Shown: piece after piece, positions 14,201-21,577 of the stretch
How positions within the stretch are numbered: the first letter of the stretch is position 1
Layout: every line of letters begins with the position of its first letter
Notes under the pieces: generated by a model
What the model saw: only the letters and a program-made list of their open reading frames with translations
Database searches by the model: none
What the model was told of the DNA's origin: nothing
Origin: a virus
IMG/VR virus record: IMGVR_UViG_3300046715_000134
Location: 1 to 32,924 of that record
Length of the DNA: 32,924 nucleotides
Strand: one strand, 5' to 3'
Made by a program: the position numbers and the translations under genes

Positions 14201-16339
14201 GTGCGGGCCGGTGGCCAGAAGGCGATGTTCGCGATGCGCGCCATGATCGAGCGGGGCATCCCGTTCACCTGGAACGCCGCCAAGGGCCTGATGTCGCTGC
14301 CCTCCCAGACGCTGTCGTCGCTACCGTCGGCGCCGCGCAACGCCGACATCAAGGGTGCGTTCCCGCCCGGCACCTTCCCCGGGTTCGAAACCGGCGGCGC
14401 CGTCAAGGCATCCAACGTCGCTCCCGCCTGGGAAGGCCAGCTCGCCGAGGGCCACAAGTTCGCCAAGTCCAAGGACGGCCACCCGTACACGTGGGGCAAC
14501 GAGGACTGCTCGGGCTACATGTCGATGATCGCCGACAAGATTCTCGGTGGCTCCGGCGCCCGCAAGTGGGCCACCTCGTCGTTCCCCGACGGCCAGCCCT
14601 GGAAACCGGGCCTGGCCAAGGGCTTCTCGGTTGGTGTCCACGACGACCCGGGCGGTCCGGGCGGCGGGCACACCGCCGGCACCTTGTCGGCGGTCCGCGA
14701 GTTCGCCACGGTCAACGTCGAATCCGGCGGCAGCCACGGCAACGTCGCCTACGGTGGCGCGGCGGTCGGCGCCGACAACGCCCAGTTCGCCGGGAAGAAG
14801 CCCGGCCAGTTCCACCTCGGCATCGGCGCCGACGGCGCGTTCGAGTCCGGCGGTGGCGGGGGAGGACCGTCGCGCGGCGATCAGGAGAACCTGATCAAGA
14901 AGAAGGTCAAGGAGATCCTCGACAAGGCCATCGACCCGATCAAGAAGGGCATGGCCGCCGCGATCGGTGCGCCGCCCCCGGAGTGGCTGGGCATCCCCCC
15001 GAAGGTGCTGACGACCACCAAGGACAAGGCCGTCGACACGGCGTTCGCAGTGGTCGGCGCGCTCGGCGACAAGCTGCGCTCGGTCTACAACGGGGCCCGC
15101 AAGGTCACCTCGGCGATCACCGGTTCGTTCAAGAGCGTCGGCAAGAAGCTCGGCATCCTCCGCGACACGGGCGGCTACCTCCCGCAGGGCACCTCGATCG
15201 TGCGCAACGAGACCGGCAAGCCCGAGGCGGTGCTCAACTGGGAGCAGATCGAGAAGCTGCGCAAGCTGCTGGAGTCGCTGGGCAAGACCGCCGGGGAAGG
15301 CATCCTCGACGACACCCTGTCGTTCTTCGGCCTCGACAAGCTCTACGACGCATTCGCCCCACTGGCCGAGCAGAAGGGCCAGGACGGCACCACGGCCGGT
15401 CAGGACAGCACCTCCGACGCGACGACGACACAGGGCGACTCAGCGGCGCAGGCGGGCACCTCCGAGCAGACCGAGGAGACCACCGAGCAGGCGACGCAGA
15501 CGCCGGAGGCACAGACCGACACCACCCAGGGCGATCAGGCGGTCACCGACAGCACCAGCGGCGGCGCCTACGAGGAGCCCAGCTACGGGTCCGGGGCGAG
15601 CTACGAGACCCAGCAAACGCCGCTGACGACCCAGATGCCCGAGCAGAGCCACGAGTACAACCCGTCCGGGGGTGCCGAGCAGTGGCGGTCGCTGGCCAAG
15701 CAGGCGATGGCGCGGGTCGGGTTCAATGCCAACGACGTCGCTCAGGTCAACGCGATGATCGCCCAGATCGACTCCGAGTCCGGTGGCGACCCGAACATCG
15801 CCCAGCAGATCACCGACGTCAACGGCAGCGGCGAGAGCGCGGGTGTGGGCCTGCTGCAAATCATCCCGGCCACCTTCGCCGCCAACCGTGACCCGGAGCT
15901 GCCCGACAACCGCCGTGATCCGTTCGCCAACATGGTCGCCGCGCTGCGCTACTACAAGGGCCGCTACGGCATGGACCTCACCGCCCAGTGGGGGCAAGGC
16001 CACGGTTACGACTCCGGCGGCTGGCTGCCGCCGGGGCTGTCGGTGGCGGTCAACAAGACCGGCCGCCCGGAGGCGATCCTGTCGCCGTCGCAGTGGGCCT
16101 ACTTCGATGACCTCCTCGAATCGCTGCCCTCGGCGGGGCAGTTCCAGGCCATCGCCGACGTGGCGACCAACCTCGGCAACGGGGTGCCCCACGAGGAGGA
16201 GGGCGAGGGCCCGGCCGGCGCGACGCCGCTGGAGCTGCACAACCACTATCACACCGAGGACGTCACCGAAGCCGTGCGCCAATCCACCCGCGAGACACGG
16301 CGTTTGGCGAAGTCCAACGCACTGGTAGGAGGCTGGTGA
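11228..16339 (+). CDS. Tape measure protein with NlpC/P60-like and SLT domains
   Basis: 1703 aa; its length sets tail length, and it is extruded toward the cell on infection. Residues 50-250 are Ala/Gln/Glu/Arg-rich coiled coil. Hydrophobic segments follow (about 495-530, 554-573, 615-650) with Trp-rich 44-residue repeats at about 700-890. Around 1075-1190 is a papain-like domain with YTWGNEDCSG (candidate catalytic Cys1094) and GGHTAGTL (candidate His1148), like NlpC/P60-type inserts in actinophage tape measures. A Thr/Gln/Glu-rich linker (about 1384-1480) leads to a lytic transglycosylase-like domain with SESGG (candidate catalytic Glu1517) and GVGLLQIIPATF. These would loosen peptidoglycan during DNA entry. 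GTG start at 11228. Confidence 0.95.
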   Translation: MASTIWLPVAPSLKGFMAPIIKEASGAGKRGAQAMSSEFEAGGRQAGQKAAAGIAASAKQIERTSAQLASARKAEADAAGQVRVAEARLQEVRNNNSSTASQTARAEESLAKARRNQGSAQAQVTTQSAQLDKLRAGEATTARTVIRAEQELLTARNQAATTAGSQRVAEARLNELRQSGSASTAQIASAEERVAAAKRTHASATDTVRAKEALANAANSEAASSAGKSASANDRAATSARNAGNAYGESAGKVGTFGTSIGSVARRVGTAAGAFIGIGGAIGVVKSGFDRLMNIQRAQIMFKNVGLTADQTKAQMSKLTEQVTGTSVSLADAAKYSAMFSQAGVQLGAPMDNAIKAFTNLSAAAQGTGIDVGRIMQQVAASGRIDAGVLNQLSDAGVNAAAYLSKTTGKSVAEVRKLASEGKISFNDLVTAVNTGMGSYAKEMGETLPAKLANAKTAMASFGASAIEPLIGPLTKVVVWLTSLTKWATKNKSTLMDFAIAATAAGVALGAMSVTANAAAAGGFVKYLTKAVTATRAWAAATWVLNTAMNANALGIIIAAIVALVAAVVIAYKRSETFRNIVQSVWEWIKKAGAAIGGFFVTAFNALKDAVGGVIGFVKRFWQFLILGLGPIGLVINAVVLLIKHWDTVKAVFSATWNVIKSVFSGVGSAFAAAWSVIQGVFSAFMTVLKVLGAVVAAVVLGSILVVWNLLKPAFMGVWTVLQFVFNGIKLGFQAIGALIGLVVNTIILPVWNLLVLGAQTMWAALGVVFGWIKTGFSAVGNLIGLIVNTIIIPIWNLLKLGAQTLWAGLNIIFGWIRMGFSAVGNAIRTVVMAVITPVWNGLRAAANLLWTGLQTVFGWIKNGWNLLGAGIRAVVDNVIKPAWNGLKSALRAVGDFFGRVVDGIGKVWDKLKGFVAKPINFVIGTVWNNGLVKAWNTVRKFLPGLAEAQPLGEVAFKTGGDVPLNSGQRGKDSVRALLMPGEHVWDVMDVVRAGGQKAMFAMRAMIERGIPFTWNAAKGLMSLPSQTLSSLPSAPRNADIKGAFPPGTFPGFETGGAVKASNVAPAWEGQLAEGHKFAKSKDGHPYTWGNEDCSGYMSMIADKILGGSGARKWATSSFPDGQPWKPGLAKGFSVGVHDDPGGPGGGHTAGTLSAVREFATVNVESGGSHGNVAYGGAAVGADNAQFAGKKPGQFHLGIGADGAFESGGGGGGPSRGDQENLIKKKVKEILDKAIDPIKKGMAAAIGAPPPEWLGIPPKVLTTTKDKAVDTAFAVVGALGDKLRSVYNGARKVTSAITGSFKSVGKKLGILRDTGGYLPQGTSIVRNETGKPEAVLNWEQIEKLRKLLESLGKTAGEGILDDTLSFFGLDKLYDAFAPLAEQKGQDGTTAGQDSTSDATTTQGDSAAQAGTSEQTEETTEQATQTPEAQTDTTQGDQAVTDSTSGGAYEEPSYGSGASYETQQTPLTTQMPEQSHEYNPSGGAEQWRSLAKQAMARVGFNANDVAQVNAMIAQIDSESGGDPNIAQQITDVNGSGESAGVGLLQIIPATFAANRDPELPDNRRDPFANMVAALRYYKGRYGMDLTAQWGQGHGYDSGGWLPPGLSVAVNKTGRPEAILSPSQWAYFDDLLESLPSAGQFQAIADVATNLGNGVPHEEEGEGPAGATPLELHNHYHTEDVTEAVRQSTRETRRLAKSNALVGGW
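13316..13911 (+). repeat. 44-residue Trp-rich tandem repeats inside tape measure
   Basis: The motif V-N-T-I-I-x-P-x-W-N-L-L ... GAQT-x-W-A ... F-G-W-I-K-x-G-F-S-A-V-G recurs with an exact 132-base period. Units begin near 13448, 13580, 13712 and 13844, with a more diverged unit before the first. Hydrophobic faces with regularly spaced Trp suit a segment that must become membrane-associated. Unit number may directly alter tail length. Confidence 0.75.
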
Positions 16340-17196
16340 TGGCAGCAGCGGTCCTCACCGATCACACCGTCGTTGAGCTGGTGGCGTGGACCGGCGAGCA
16401 CTATCGGCTCTCGGGTGCCAAGTCGCACACCGAGCTGGGTGCCTGGATCGCGCAGGGCAACGTCGAGGGATTCGACGAGGTGCCCTTCGAGGACGTCTTC
16501 GACTCCGCCGCCCGCGAGTTCGGTGAGGAGTGGATCGGTATGACGCTCAAACACTCCGAGATATCCATGCCGATCTTCATCCTCGGCAACAGCCCCGACG
16601 ACTTCCGGCGGCGCCGCGAGCACTTCAAACGACTCATCCCGAAGAACCGGCTGTCGTGGCTGTGCGTCTACTCCAACGCCACCGGCTGGCACTGGGTCGG
16701 GGTGCGGCGCGGATCGTTGAAGGCGACGTTACCGTTCGATCCGCGCATCACCCGCGGCGCCGAGTTCGACCTGGTGCTGCTCGTCGAGCGTCCGCTGGCC
16801 CGGGTCGCCGACCATGTCCGCGAATGGACCAACCCGCTCGGCACCGGGCAAGGCAGCCTGCCGCTCTATCCCGGCCCCGAGTGGGAGGCGTGGCCCCGGT
16901 TCGTCTTCGCCGGGCCCGGCGCGCTGCGACTGCAATTCGCCGGGAACGACGTCACCCACCCGCCGATCAAGGCCGGGCAGCAGATGCTGATCAACACCGA
17001 CGAGGCCCGCCCCACCATCCGGGTCCGCAACCCCGATGGCACCGAAGAGAACATGTGGCCGCTGATGAAGGGGCAGAAGTACCTCGCCCCGATCCCGGCC
17101 GGTGAGGTCACCCGCATCGACATCACCGTCACCGGCCCCGGCCCGGACACCGCGCTGCTCGGTGCCTGCACCCAGGAGGTCGAGGGGCTCCTGTGA
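16339..17196 (+). CDS. Distal tail protein (Dit-like minor tail protein)
   Basis: 285-aa protein directly after the tape measure, where Dit proteins sit. The N-terminal half follows the tail-tube-like fold: PIFILGNSPDDFRRRREHFKRLIP then LSWLCVYSNATGWHWVGVRRGSL. The C-terminal half is galectin-like beta strands ending GEVTRIDITVTGPGPDTALLGACTQEVEG. It forms the hub joining the tube to the baseplate. I prefer ATG 16339 (TAGGAGG 7 bases upstream) over GTG 16336, which is too close to that site. The stop overlaps the next GTG. Confidence 0.8.
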   Translation: MAAAVLTDHTVVELVAWTGEHYRLSGAKSHTELGAWIAQGNVEGFDEVPFEDVFDSAAREFGEEWIGMTLKHSEISMPIFILGNSPDDFRRRREHFKRLIPKNRLSWLCVYSNATGWHWVGVRRGSLKATLPFDPRITRGAEFDLVLLVERPLARVADHVREWTNPLGTGQGSLPLYPGPEWEAWPRFVFAGPGALRLQFAGNDVTHPPIKAGQQMLINTDEARPTIRVRNPDGTEENMWPLMKGQKYLAPIPAGEVTRIDITVTGPGPDTALLGACTQEVEGLL

Positions 17197-18818
17197 GCCT
17201 GCGTTCGGCCTTCGCCGACCTCACCTACGCCGAGCAGGCCGAGCGCGATCAACTGCGCAATCCGAAAGCCGTCATCGAGTTGCGCACCAAGGACATGGGC
17301 ATCTGGGGCTACGTCGGCGATCACCGCGAACTCAAGTTCACCGACAAGAAGTCCCAGGCCGGATCGCTGACGGTGCTGGTGCCCGACGACGAGCACTACC
17401 GGGGCTGGTTCGACGGGCAGCCCCGCCGCACCGTCCGCCCGATCGTGGTGCGGCTGCCCTACTACACCACCCTCTGGTTCGTCACCGACTACACCCGCAC
17501 CCGCAAGGGCCGCAAACGCTACATCGAGGTCACCGCCGTCGGCGCGCTCGAACACCTCTCCTGGATCAGGCTCTGGCCGTGCCCGGCGCTGCCCCCGGAG
17601 TTCCAGCCGATCCACTACTGGTTCGCCTTCGGCTCAGCGTCGACCAACATGGCCGCCGCGCTGACCGCGAATCTCATACGGCTGCAGGCAAGTCTGTGGT
17701 CCATCCCGACCGGCAACCTGCTGGAGCTGGACACCTACAACCTGCTCGCCAAGGCCATGTATCCGATGATGGTCAACCCGCGCAACAAGCTGCTCTTCGA
17801 CACCAGCCCGTGGATCACCGCCGAGTGGCGGATGGACGACGCGATGACGGCGTTCACCGACATCTGCGACGCGGAGAACATGCAGATCACCTACCAGTTC
17901 TTCGACCCGGAGGTCGATGAGCAGCCGTTCCCGGAGTTCTGCCACCTCGACCGGCCCCGCCTCATCTTCGACTTCGTCGAAAAGGACGCTCCCGCAGCGT
18001 TCACCGGCACGCTCGTCGACGGGCTGCTGCGGACCGGGTTGAAGATGGCCGACGACTCGATCAACTGGATTCTCTACCCGATCCTCGGCGAGAGCTACGA
18101 CGACTATCTGCAGAAGGCCACCGGCATGATCGCCGACAAGCCGTGGCCCGTCTACACCACCGGCCAGTACACCCCCGTCGACGAGTTCGCCCAGACCGTC
18201 CACACCGGTCTGGGTACCCGGGTCACCGCTGGCGGCAAGAGCCCCGAGTGGCTCAATACCGCGCTCGTGTCGGGGATTAACGCCCTGCTGGGTGCTGCCG
18301 GGGCGGCGCTGGCGGCGACCGGCGCGGCCGGTGCGTTGGCCGGTCCGCTCTCGAACCTCACCCTCGGCGTGTTCGAGCCGCTGGTCAAAGACACCATCAT
18401 GGCCTTCCACTCCGACGAAGACCTCCGCGCCGCCAACGAGGCCGGGGACTGGCGGCTACGTGAAGGGTTCGCCGAGTCCTCCTCGACCGGGCTGTCGCTG
18501 GAGACCGGGCAGGGCATGAAGAAGGCGCACTTCAAGGCCCGCGACTACACCAGCCACACCATCAAGGTGCAGAACGGCTCGCCCTACTTCGTGGGCAAGC
18601 ACATCAACCTCGGCGATGCGCTCGGCGTCGCCGACGACGCCGGTGAGGTCGACGTCGACTACCTCGAAGAAATCACCTACGAGGACACCGAATCCGCGCT
18701 CGGAGACCTGACGTTGCAGGTCGGCAAACCCGACGCCGAGCTGGAGCCAGGTGCGATGGCGCTCGGCAAAATCCGCGGCCTCACCCAGTGGATGACGCGC
18801 GCCGCCCTCGCAGAATAG
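17193..18818 (+). CDS. Minor tail protein, Gp37-like (tail tip)
   Basis: 541-aa protein matching the pattern of the siphovirus Gp37-like family named after Rhodococcus phage ReqiPepy6, part of the baseplate hub. Characteristic parts are AVIELRTKDMGIWGYVGDHRELKF, then VRPIVVRLPYYTTLWFVTDYTRTRKGRKRYIEVTAVG, and late GLSLETGQGMKKAHFKARDYTSHTIKVQNG. An Ala/Gly-rich hydrophobic helix (ALLGAAGAALAATGAAGALAG) around residue 370 may be membrane-active or a packing helix. GTGA overlap with the previous gene. Confidence 0.82.
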   Translation: MSLRSAFADLTYAEQAERDQLRNPKAVIELRTKDMGIWGYVGDHRELKFTDKKSQAGSLTVLVPDDEHYRGWFDGQPRRTVRPIVVRLPYYTTLWFVTDYTRTRKGRKRYIEVTAVGALEHLSWIRLWPCPALPPEFQPIHYWFAFGSASTNMAAALTANLIRLQASLWSIPTGNLLELDTYNLLAKAMYPMMVNPRNKLLFDTSPWITAEWRMDDAMTAFTDICDAENMQITYQFFDPEVDEQPFPEFCHLDRPRLIFDFVEKDAPAAFTGTLVDGLLRTGLKMADDSINWILYPILGESYDDYLQKATGMIADKPWPVYTTGQYTPVDEFAQTVHTGLGTRVTAGGKSPEWLNTALVSGINALLGAAGAALAATGAAGALAGPLSNLTLGVFEPLVKDTIMAFHSDEDLRAANEAGDWRLREGFAESSSTGLSLETGQGMKKAHFKARDYTSHTIKVQNGSPYFVGKHINLGDALGVADDAGEVDVDYLEEITYEDTESALGDLTLQVGKPDAELEPGAMALGKIRGLTQWMTRAALAE

Positions 18819-18832
18819 GAAGGCGAAACCCT

Positions 18833-19528
18833 ATGACGGTCAAAACGATTGACCACGACATGAACATCATCGTGCAGGAGACCTACTACTGGTGCGGCCC
18901 GGCGTCGACCCAGAACGTGCTCTCCGGTCGCGGCGTGTTCGTATCCGAGCAGACCCTGGCCGGCCAACTCGGCACCACGGTCAACGGCACCGACTGGATC
19001 GGACAGTTCCCCAAGGTCCTCAACCGTCACATCGGCGGCGGCTACCAGGTCCGGGAGATGCCCAAGGACCCACCGACCGCCGCGCAGAAGCAGACGCTGT
19101 GGAACGACATCGTCGCCGCCATCAACGCCGGGTACGGCATCGTCGCCAACATCGTCGCCCCGCCCTCCAACTACCCGGTGCCCAGTTACGGGCCAGGCAC
19201 CATCTACCACTACATCGCGATCATGGGCTACGACAGCGCCACCCGGCGAGTCCTGATCGCCGACAGCGGATTCCGGCCCTTCCAGTACTGGATCAGCCTG
19301 GACCAGCTTGCCTCGCTGATCCCCCCGAAGGGTTACGCCTACCCGACCGACATCACCGTCACCGTCGCCAGCGACCACCCGATCGCCGACGCCGAGCTGA
19401 GCAAGAGCTACCCGAGCCGGTCGAAGTACCGCACCACCGACGAGCCGATCGACACGCTCGCCGGATTCATCCTCAACATCGACGGCCGCGTCCACGAGAC
19501 GTGGGTAGAACGGGGGAACACGCCATGA
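18833..19528 (+). CDS. Endolysin subunit, C39-type peptidase domain
   Basis: 231-aa lysin fragment. The papain-like fold shows YYWCGPAST with candidate catalytic Cys21, IYHYIAIMGYD with candidate His126 and LIADSGF with candidate Asp144. C39-like domains form the N-terminal cysteine-peptidase part of many actinophage LysA proteins and cut the peptide stems of peptidoglycan. Residues 186-226 (SRSKYR, DTLAGF, HETWVE) form a module also found in the next gene. ATG 18833 follows AGGAAGG; the longer frame upstream only overlaps the tail gene. No signal peptide, so export would depend on holin. ATGA overlap with the partner. Confidence 0.88.
   Translation: MTVKTIDHDMNIIVQETYYWCGPASTQNVLSGRGVFVSEQTLAGQLGTTVNGTDWIGQFPKVLNRHIGGGYQVREMPKDPPTAAQKQTLWNDIVAAINAGYGIVANIVAPPSNYPVPSYGPGTIYHYIAIMGYDSATRRVLIADSGFRPFQYWISLDQLASLIPPKGYAYPTDITVTVASDHPIADAELSKSYPSRSKYRTTDEPIDTLAGFILNIDGRVHETWVERGNTP
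19388..19510 (+). repeat. Shared lysin C-terminal module, copy 1
   Basis: This 41-codon segment aligns without gaps to 20179-20301 in the next gene, with 29 of 41 residues identical by eye (PSRSKYR, DTLAGF, LNID, HETWVE). It is a duplicated module common to the two halves of the endolysin, possibly for wall binding or for bringing the two polypeptides together. Confidence 0.85.
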
Positions 19529-20406
19529 CGCTGTTCGGCATCGACGTCTCCAACCACCAGGGCAACTTCGACTTCGCCCGCGCACGGTCAGAGGGCATGG
19601 TGTTCGCCACCCACAAGATCAGCGAGGGCTCCGGGTACCGAGACCCGTACTGGCCGCGCGCGAAAGCCGAAATGCAGAAGTGGTTCCCCGGCCGGTGGGG
19701 TGGCTACGTGTTCTGCCGCCGAGCCTCCGACCCGGCCGCCGAGGCACGCACCCTCGCCTCGCATGCGGGGTCCACCGACTTCCCGCTGCAGATCGACTAC
19801 GAGGACACCAGCGGCGGAGGCAACTACAACGACCTCGTCGCCCGCATCAACGCCTACAAGGCCGTCGGCTTCAAAACGTTCCTGCCGATCTACCTGCCGC
19901 GCTGGTTCTGGTCCGGGCACATGGGCTCACCCAACCTGGCGAATCTGCCGGTGGACGTCGGCATCTGGAACAGCCACTACGTCAACGGCAGCGGCCTCCC
20001 GGCCGCGCTGTACCCGGGCGACGCCCACGCCGGGTGGGCCGACATGGGCAACCGGCGCATAGACCTCCTGCAGTTCACCGAGAACGCCGGTGTCGCAGGC
20101 CAATCGATCGATGCCAACGCATTTCGGGGCACCGGTCAGCAGTTCAACGAGATGTTTGGAGGAGCCATGAGCAAGGCAGATGAGGAGCTGGGGAAGAAGT
20201 TCCCGAGCCGGTCCAAGTACCGCGCCAACGACGATCTGGTCGACACGCTGGCCGGGTTCGTTCTCAACATCGACGCCCGCATCCACGAAACGTGGGTCGA
20301 GGACCAGGCCCGCCAAGGCGTCGACTGGTGCCTCGACCTCGTCAAGCGTGAAGCGGCCAAGGGCGACAAAGGCTCTCAGGCTGTTCTCGACAGCATCGGC
20401 AAATGA
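19525..20406 (+). CDS. Endolysin subunit, GH25 muramidase domain
   Basis: 293-aa lysin fragment. Residues 1-200 form a glycoside hydrolase 25 barrel: FGIDVSNHQGNFDF with Asp7, then LQIDYEDT with candidate catalytic Asp91 and Glu93, then the strand FLPIYLPRWFW and later IDLLQFTENAG. It would cut the MurNAc-GlcNAc backbone, complementing the peptidase made by the preceding gene. Residues 219-259 repeat the PSRSKYR/HETWVE module. A charged helix (QARQGVDWCLDLVKREAAKGD) ends the protein. Co-translated with the peptidase through ATGA. A two-gene lysin in place of one fused LysA is seen in some Gordonia phages. Confidence 0.9.
   Translation: MTLFGIDVSNHQGNFDFARARSEGMVFATHKISEGSGYRDPYWPRAKAEMQKWFPGRWGGYVFCRRASDPAAEARTLASHAGSTDFPLQIDYEDTSGGGNYNDLVARINAYKAVGFKTFLPIYLPRWFWSGHMGSPNLANLPVDVGIWNSHYVNGSGLPAALYPGDAHAGWADMGNRRIDLLQFTENAGVAGQSIDANAFRGTGQQFNEMFGGAMSKADEELGKKFPSRSKYRANDDLVDTLAGFVLNIDARIHETWVEDQARQGVDWCLDLVKREAAKGDKGSQAVLDSIGK
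20179..20301 (+). repeat. Shared lysin C-terminal module, copy 2
   Basis: Gap-free counterpart of 19388-19510. Substitutions are mostly conservative (I/V, Y/F, E/D) and spread over all codon positions, so the duplication is old or the copies came from separate lysin sources. Confidence 0.85.
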
Positions 20407-20430
20407 TCCGACCCGCAGGAGAACACGGCG

Positions 20431-20667
20431 ATGAGAATCCCTCCGTGGCTGCTGCGGGCGGTGATCATTGTCGTCGTCGCGGCCTGGGCCACGAACTTCG
20501 TGGCCCAGTTGCTCCTGGGTCGCCAATCGATCGCTGGGGTCGACACCCTCATGATCGCGACGGTCGGCATCATCGCCACAGCCGCAGCACGCCTCGACAA
20601 GAAGACGACGACATCGGTCTCGGTCGGAGGTGGTGGAGATGACGACAGCGATCCTGGTGCCGCATAA
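20431..20667 (+). CDS. Small membrane protein, holin candidate
   Basis: 78 aa with two hydrophobic helices: WLLRAVIIVVVAAWATNFVAQLLL (about 6-29) and TLMIATVGIIATAAARL (about 39-55). It has a positive loop (RLDKK) and a Gly/Asp-rich soluble tail. CAGGAGA precedes ATG 20431. This is the first of four membrane proteins after the lysins; size and two-helix topology suit a class II holin. A competing frame (20403-20642) overlaps the lysin stop but encodes no coherent protein. Confidence 0.75.
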   Translation: MRIPPWLLRAVIIVVVAAWATNFVAQLLLGRQSIAGVDTLMIATVGIIATAAARLDKKTTTSVSVGGGGDDDSDPGAA

Positions 20668-21088
20668 CGCATGGCAGATTGCGATCGCCGTGTTCGGTGC
20701 GCTGACCATCGGCCTCGTGCTCGGGCAGGCCGTGCAATGGCACAAGACGAAGTCCGGGACACGCAGCCTGGAGTTCGCGCCGCACGTCATGCGCAACGTG
20801 GTGATCGTGGTGGCGGTGATCGCCTGCCTGTCGATGTTTCAGAGCGCGGTCGCCCAGTACCGACAAGCCCGCTGCAACGCCGAGTTTCGCGAAACGATCG
20901 CGCTGCGCTCGGAGGCGTCGAGCAAGCAGACCGAAGCCAACGCCGCCCTGATGCGGCGGCTGATCGAGCTACCCGAGAACGCCGACAACCAGGAGGCCCG
21001 CAACAAGGCCCGCGAGAACTACATCGCCGCGGTGCAGAACTACATCATCACCGCCCACAACAACCCCTACCCCGATCCGAGGTGCTGA
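20639..21088 (+). CDS. Membrane protein with coiled C-terminus (lysis-associated)
   Basis: 149 aa. Two hydrophobic helices (AWQIAIAVFGALTIGLVLGQAV about 11-32; VVIVVAVIACLSMFQSAVA about 54-72) are followed by a long polar helix (EFRETIALRSEASSKQTEANAALMRRL) and a short Asn/Pro-rich end. ATG 20639 sits 8 bases after GGAGG and overlaps the previous gene by 29 bases. An extracytoplasmic helical tail after paired membrane helices is reminiscent of spanin-like or holin-partner proteins, but no family match is certain. Confidence 0.7.
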   Translation: MTTAILVPHNAWQIAIAVFGALTIGLVLGQAVQWHKTKSGTRSLEFAPHVMRNVVIVVAVIACLSMFQSAVAQYRQARCNAEFRETIALRSEASSKQTEANAALMRRLIELPENADNQEARNKARENYIAAVQNYIITAHNNPYPDPRC

Positions 21089-21089
21089 C

Positions 21090-21404
21090 ATGACCACCCC
21101 CACCCCCAACATTGACCGCGACATCCTCGTCGACCATCTGCGCCGCTGGCTCGAATCCCAGCCCTGGTGGGCCAAGTACGCCAACACCGCCACCGGCCTG
21201 GTCCTCGGTGGGCTCGCGCTCGCCTGGTGGCTGACGTCGACGTTCACCGAGCTGCCCCACTGGGTCGACGCGCTGATCGGTGCGGTGCTGTTCGCCGCGC
21301 TGGTCCTCGGGCTCGCCATCACCCCCAACGGGCTCTCGGACTCGCTCTACACCAAGGTGATCGACCAGGTCGACACCGCCGAGAAGAGCCCCGGCCCACA
21401 GTGA
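21090..21404 (+). CDS. Putative holin, two membrane helices
   Basis: 104 aa with the layout of actinophage holins: an N-terminal amphipathic helix (DHLRRWLESQPWWAKYA), helix 1 NTATGLVLGGLALAWWLTSTF, a short loop TELPHW, helix 2 DALIGAVLFAALVLGLAI, and a hydrophilic C-terminus. ATG 21090 follows the previous stop by one base. Of the four membrane proteins here, this one looks most like a phage holin. It ends with a GTGA overlap. Confidence 0.75.
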   Translation: MTTPTPNIDRDILVDHLRRWLESQPWWAKYANTATGLVLGGLALAWWLTSTFTELPHWVDALIGAVLFAALVLGLAITPNGLSDSLYTKVIDQVDTAEKSPGPQ

Positions 21405-21577
21405 TCCGGCTCGCCGCCCTGTTCGGCGCCGGGTACTGCGTGGGCGCCATGTGGGGTGGCGTCGCCGCCGCGCACTGGCTCGCCGCCGACGCCGCCCTCG
21501 CCGTCCTCGCGCTCGCCCTGCTGGTCGCCGGGCCGCTCTACCTCGACGCCTACACCCCAAGGAGTCCACATGGCTGA
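21401..21577 (+). CDS. Very small membrane protein
   Basis: 58 aa from GTG 21401, which overlaps the holin stop (GTGA). It is almost wholly two hydrophobic helices (RLAALFGAGYCVGAMWGGVAAA and AALAVLALALLVAGPLYL) joined by HWLAAD. The longer upstream frame only runs across the holin gene. It overlaps the next gene by 8 bases. Possibly an antiholin or accessory lysis peptide; unrecognised. Confidence 0.65.
   Translation: MIRLAALFGAGYCVGAMWGGVAAAHWLAADAALAVLALALLVAGPLYLDAYTPRSPHG

Noticed and set aside
18892-19524. Long upstream extension of the muramidase frame
   Set aside because: It covers the C39 peptidase gene in another frame; ATG 19525 overlaps the peptidase stop and begins exactly at the GH25 fold.
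20403-20642. Frame with ATGA overlap to the muramidase gene
   Set aside because: Translation is His/Gly/Asp-rich without structure, whereas the frame at 20431 has its own ribosome binding site and two clear membrane helices.
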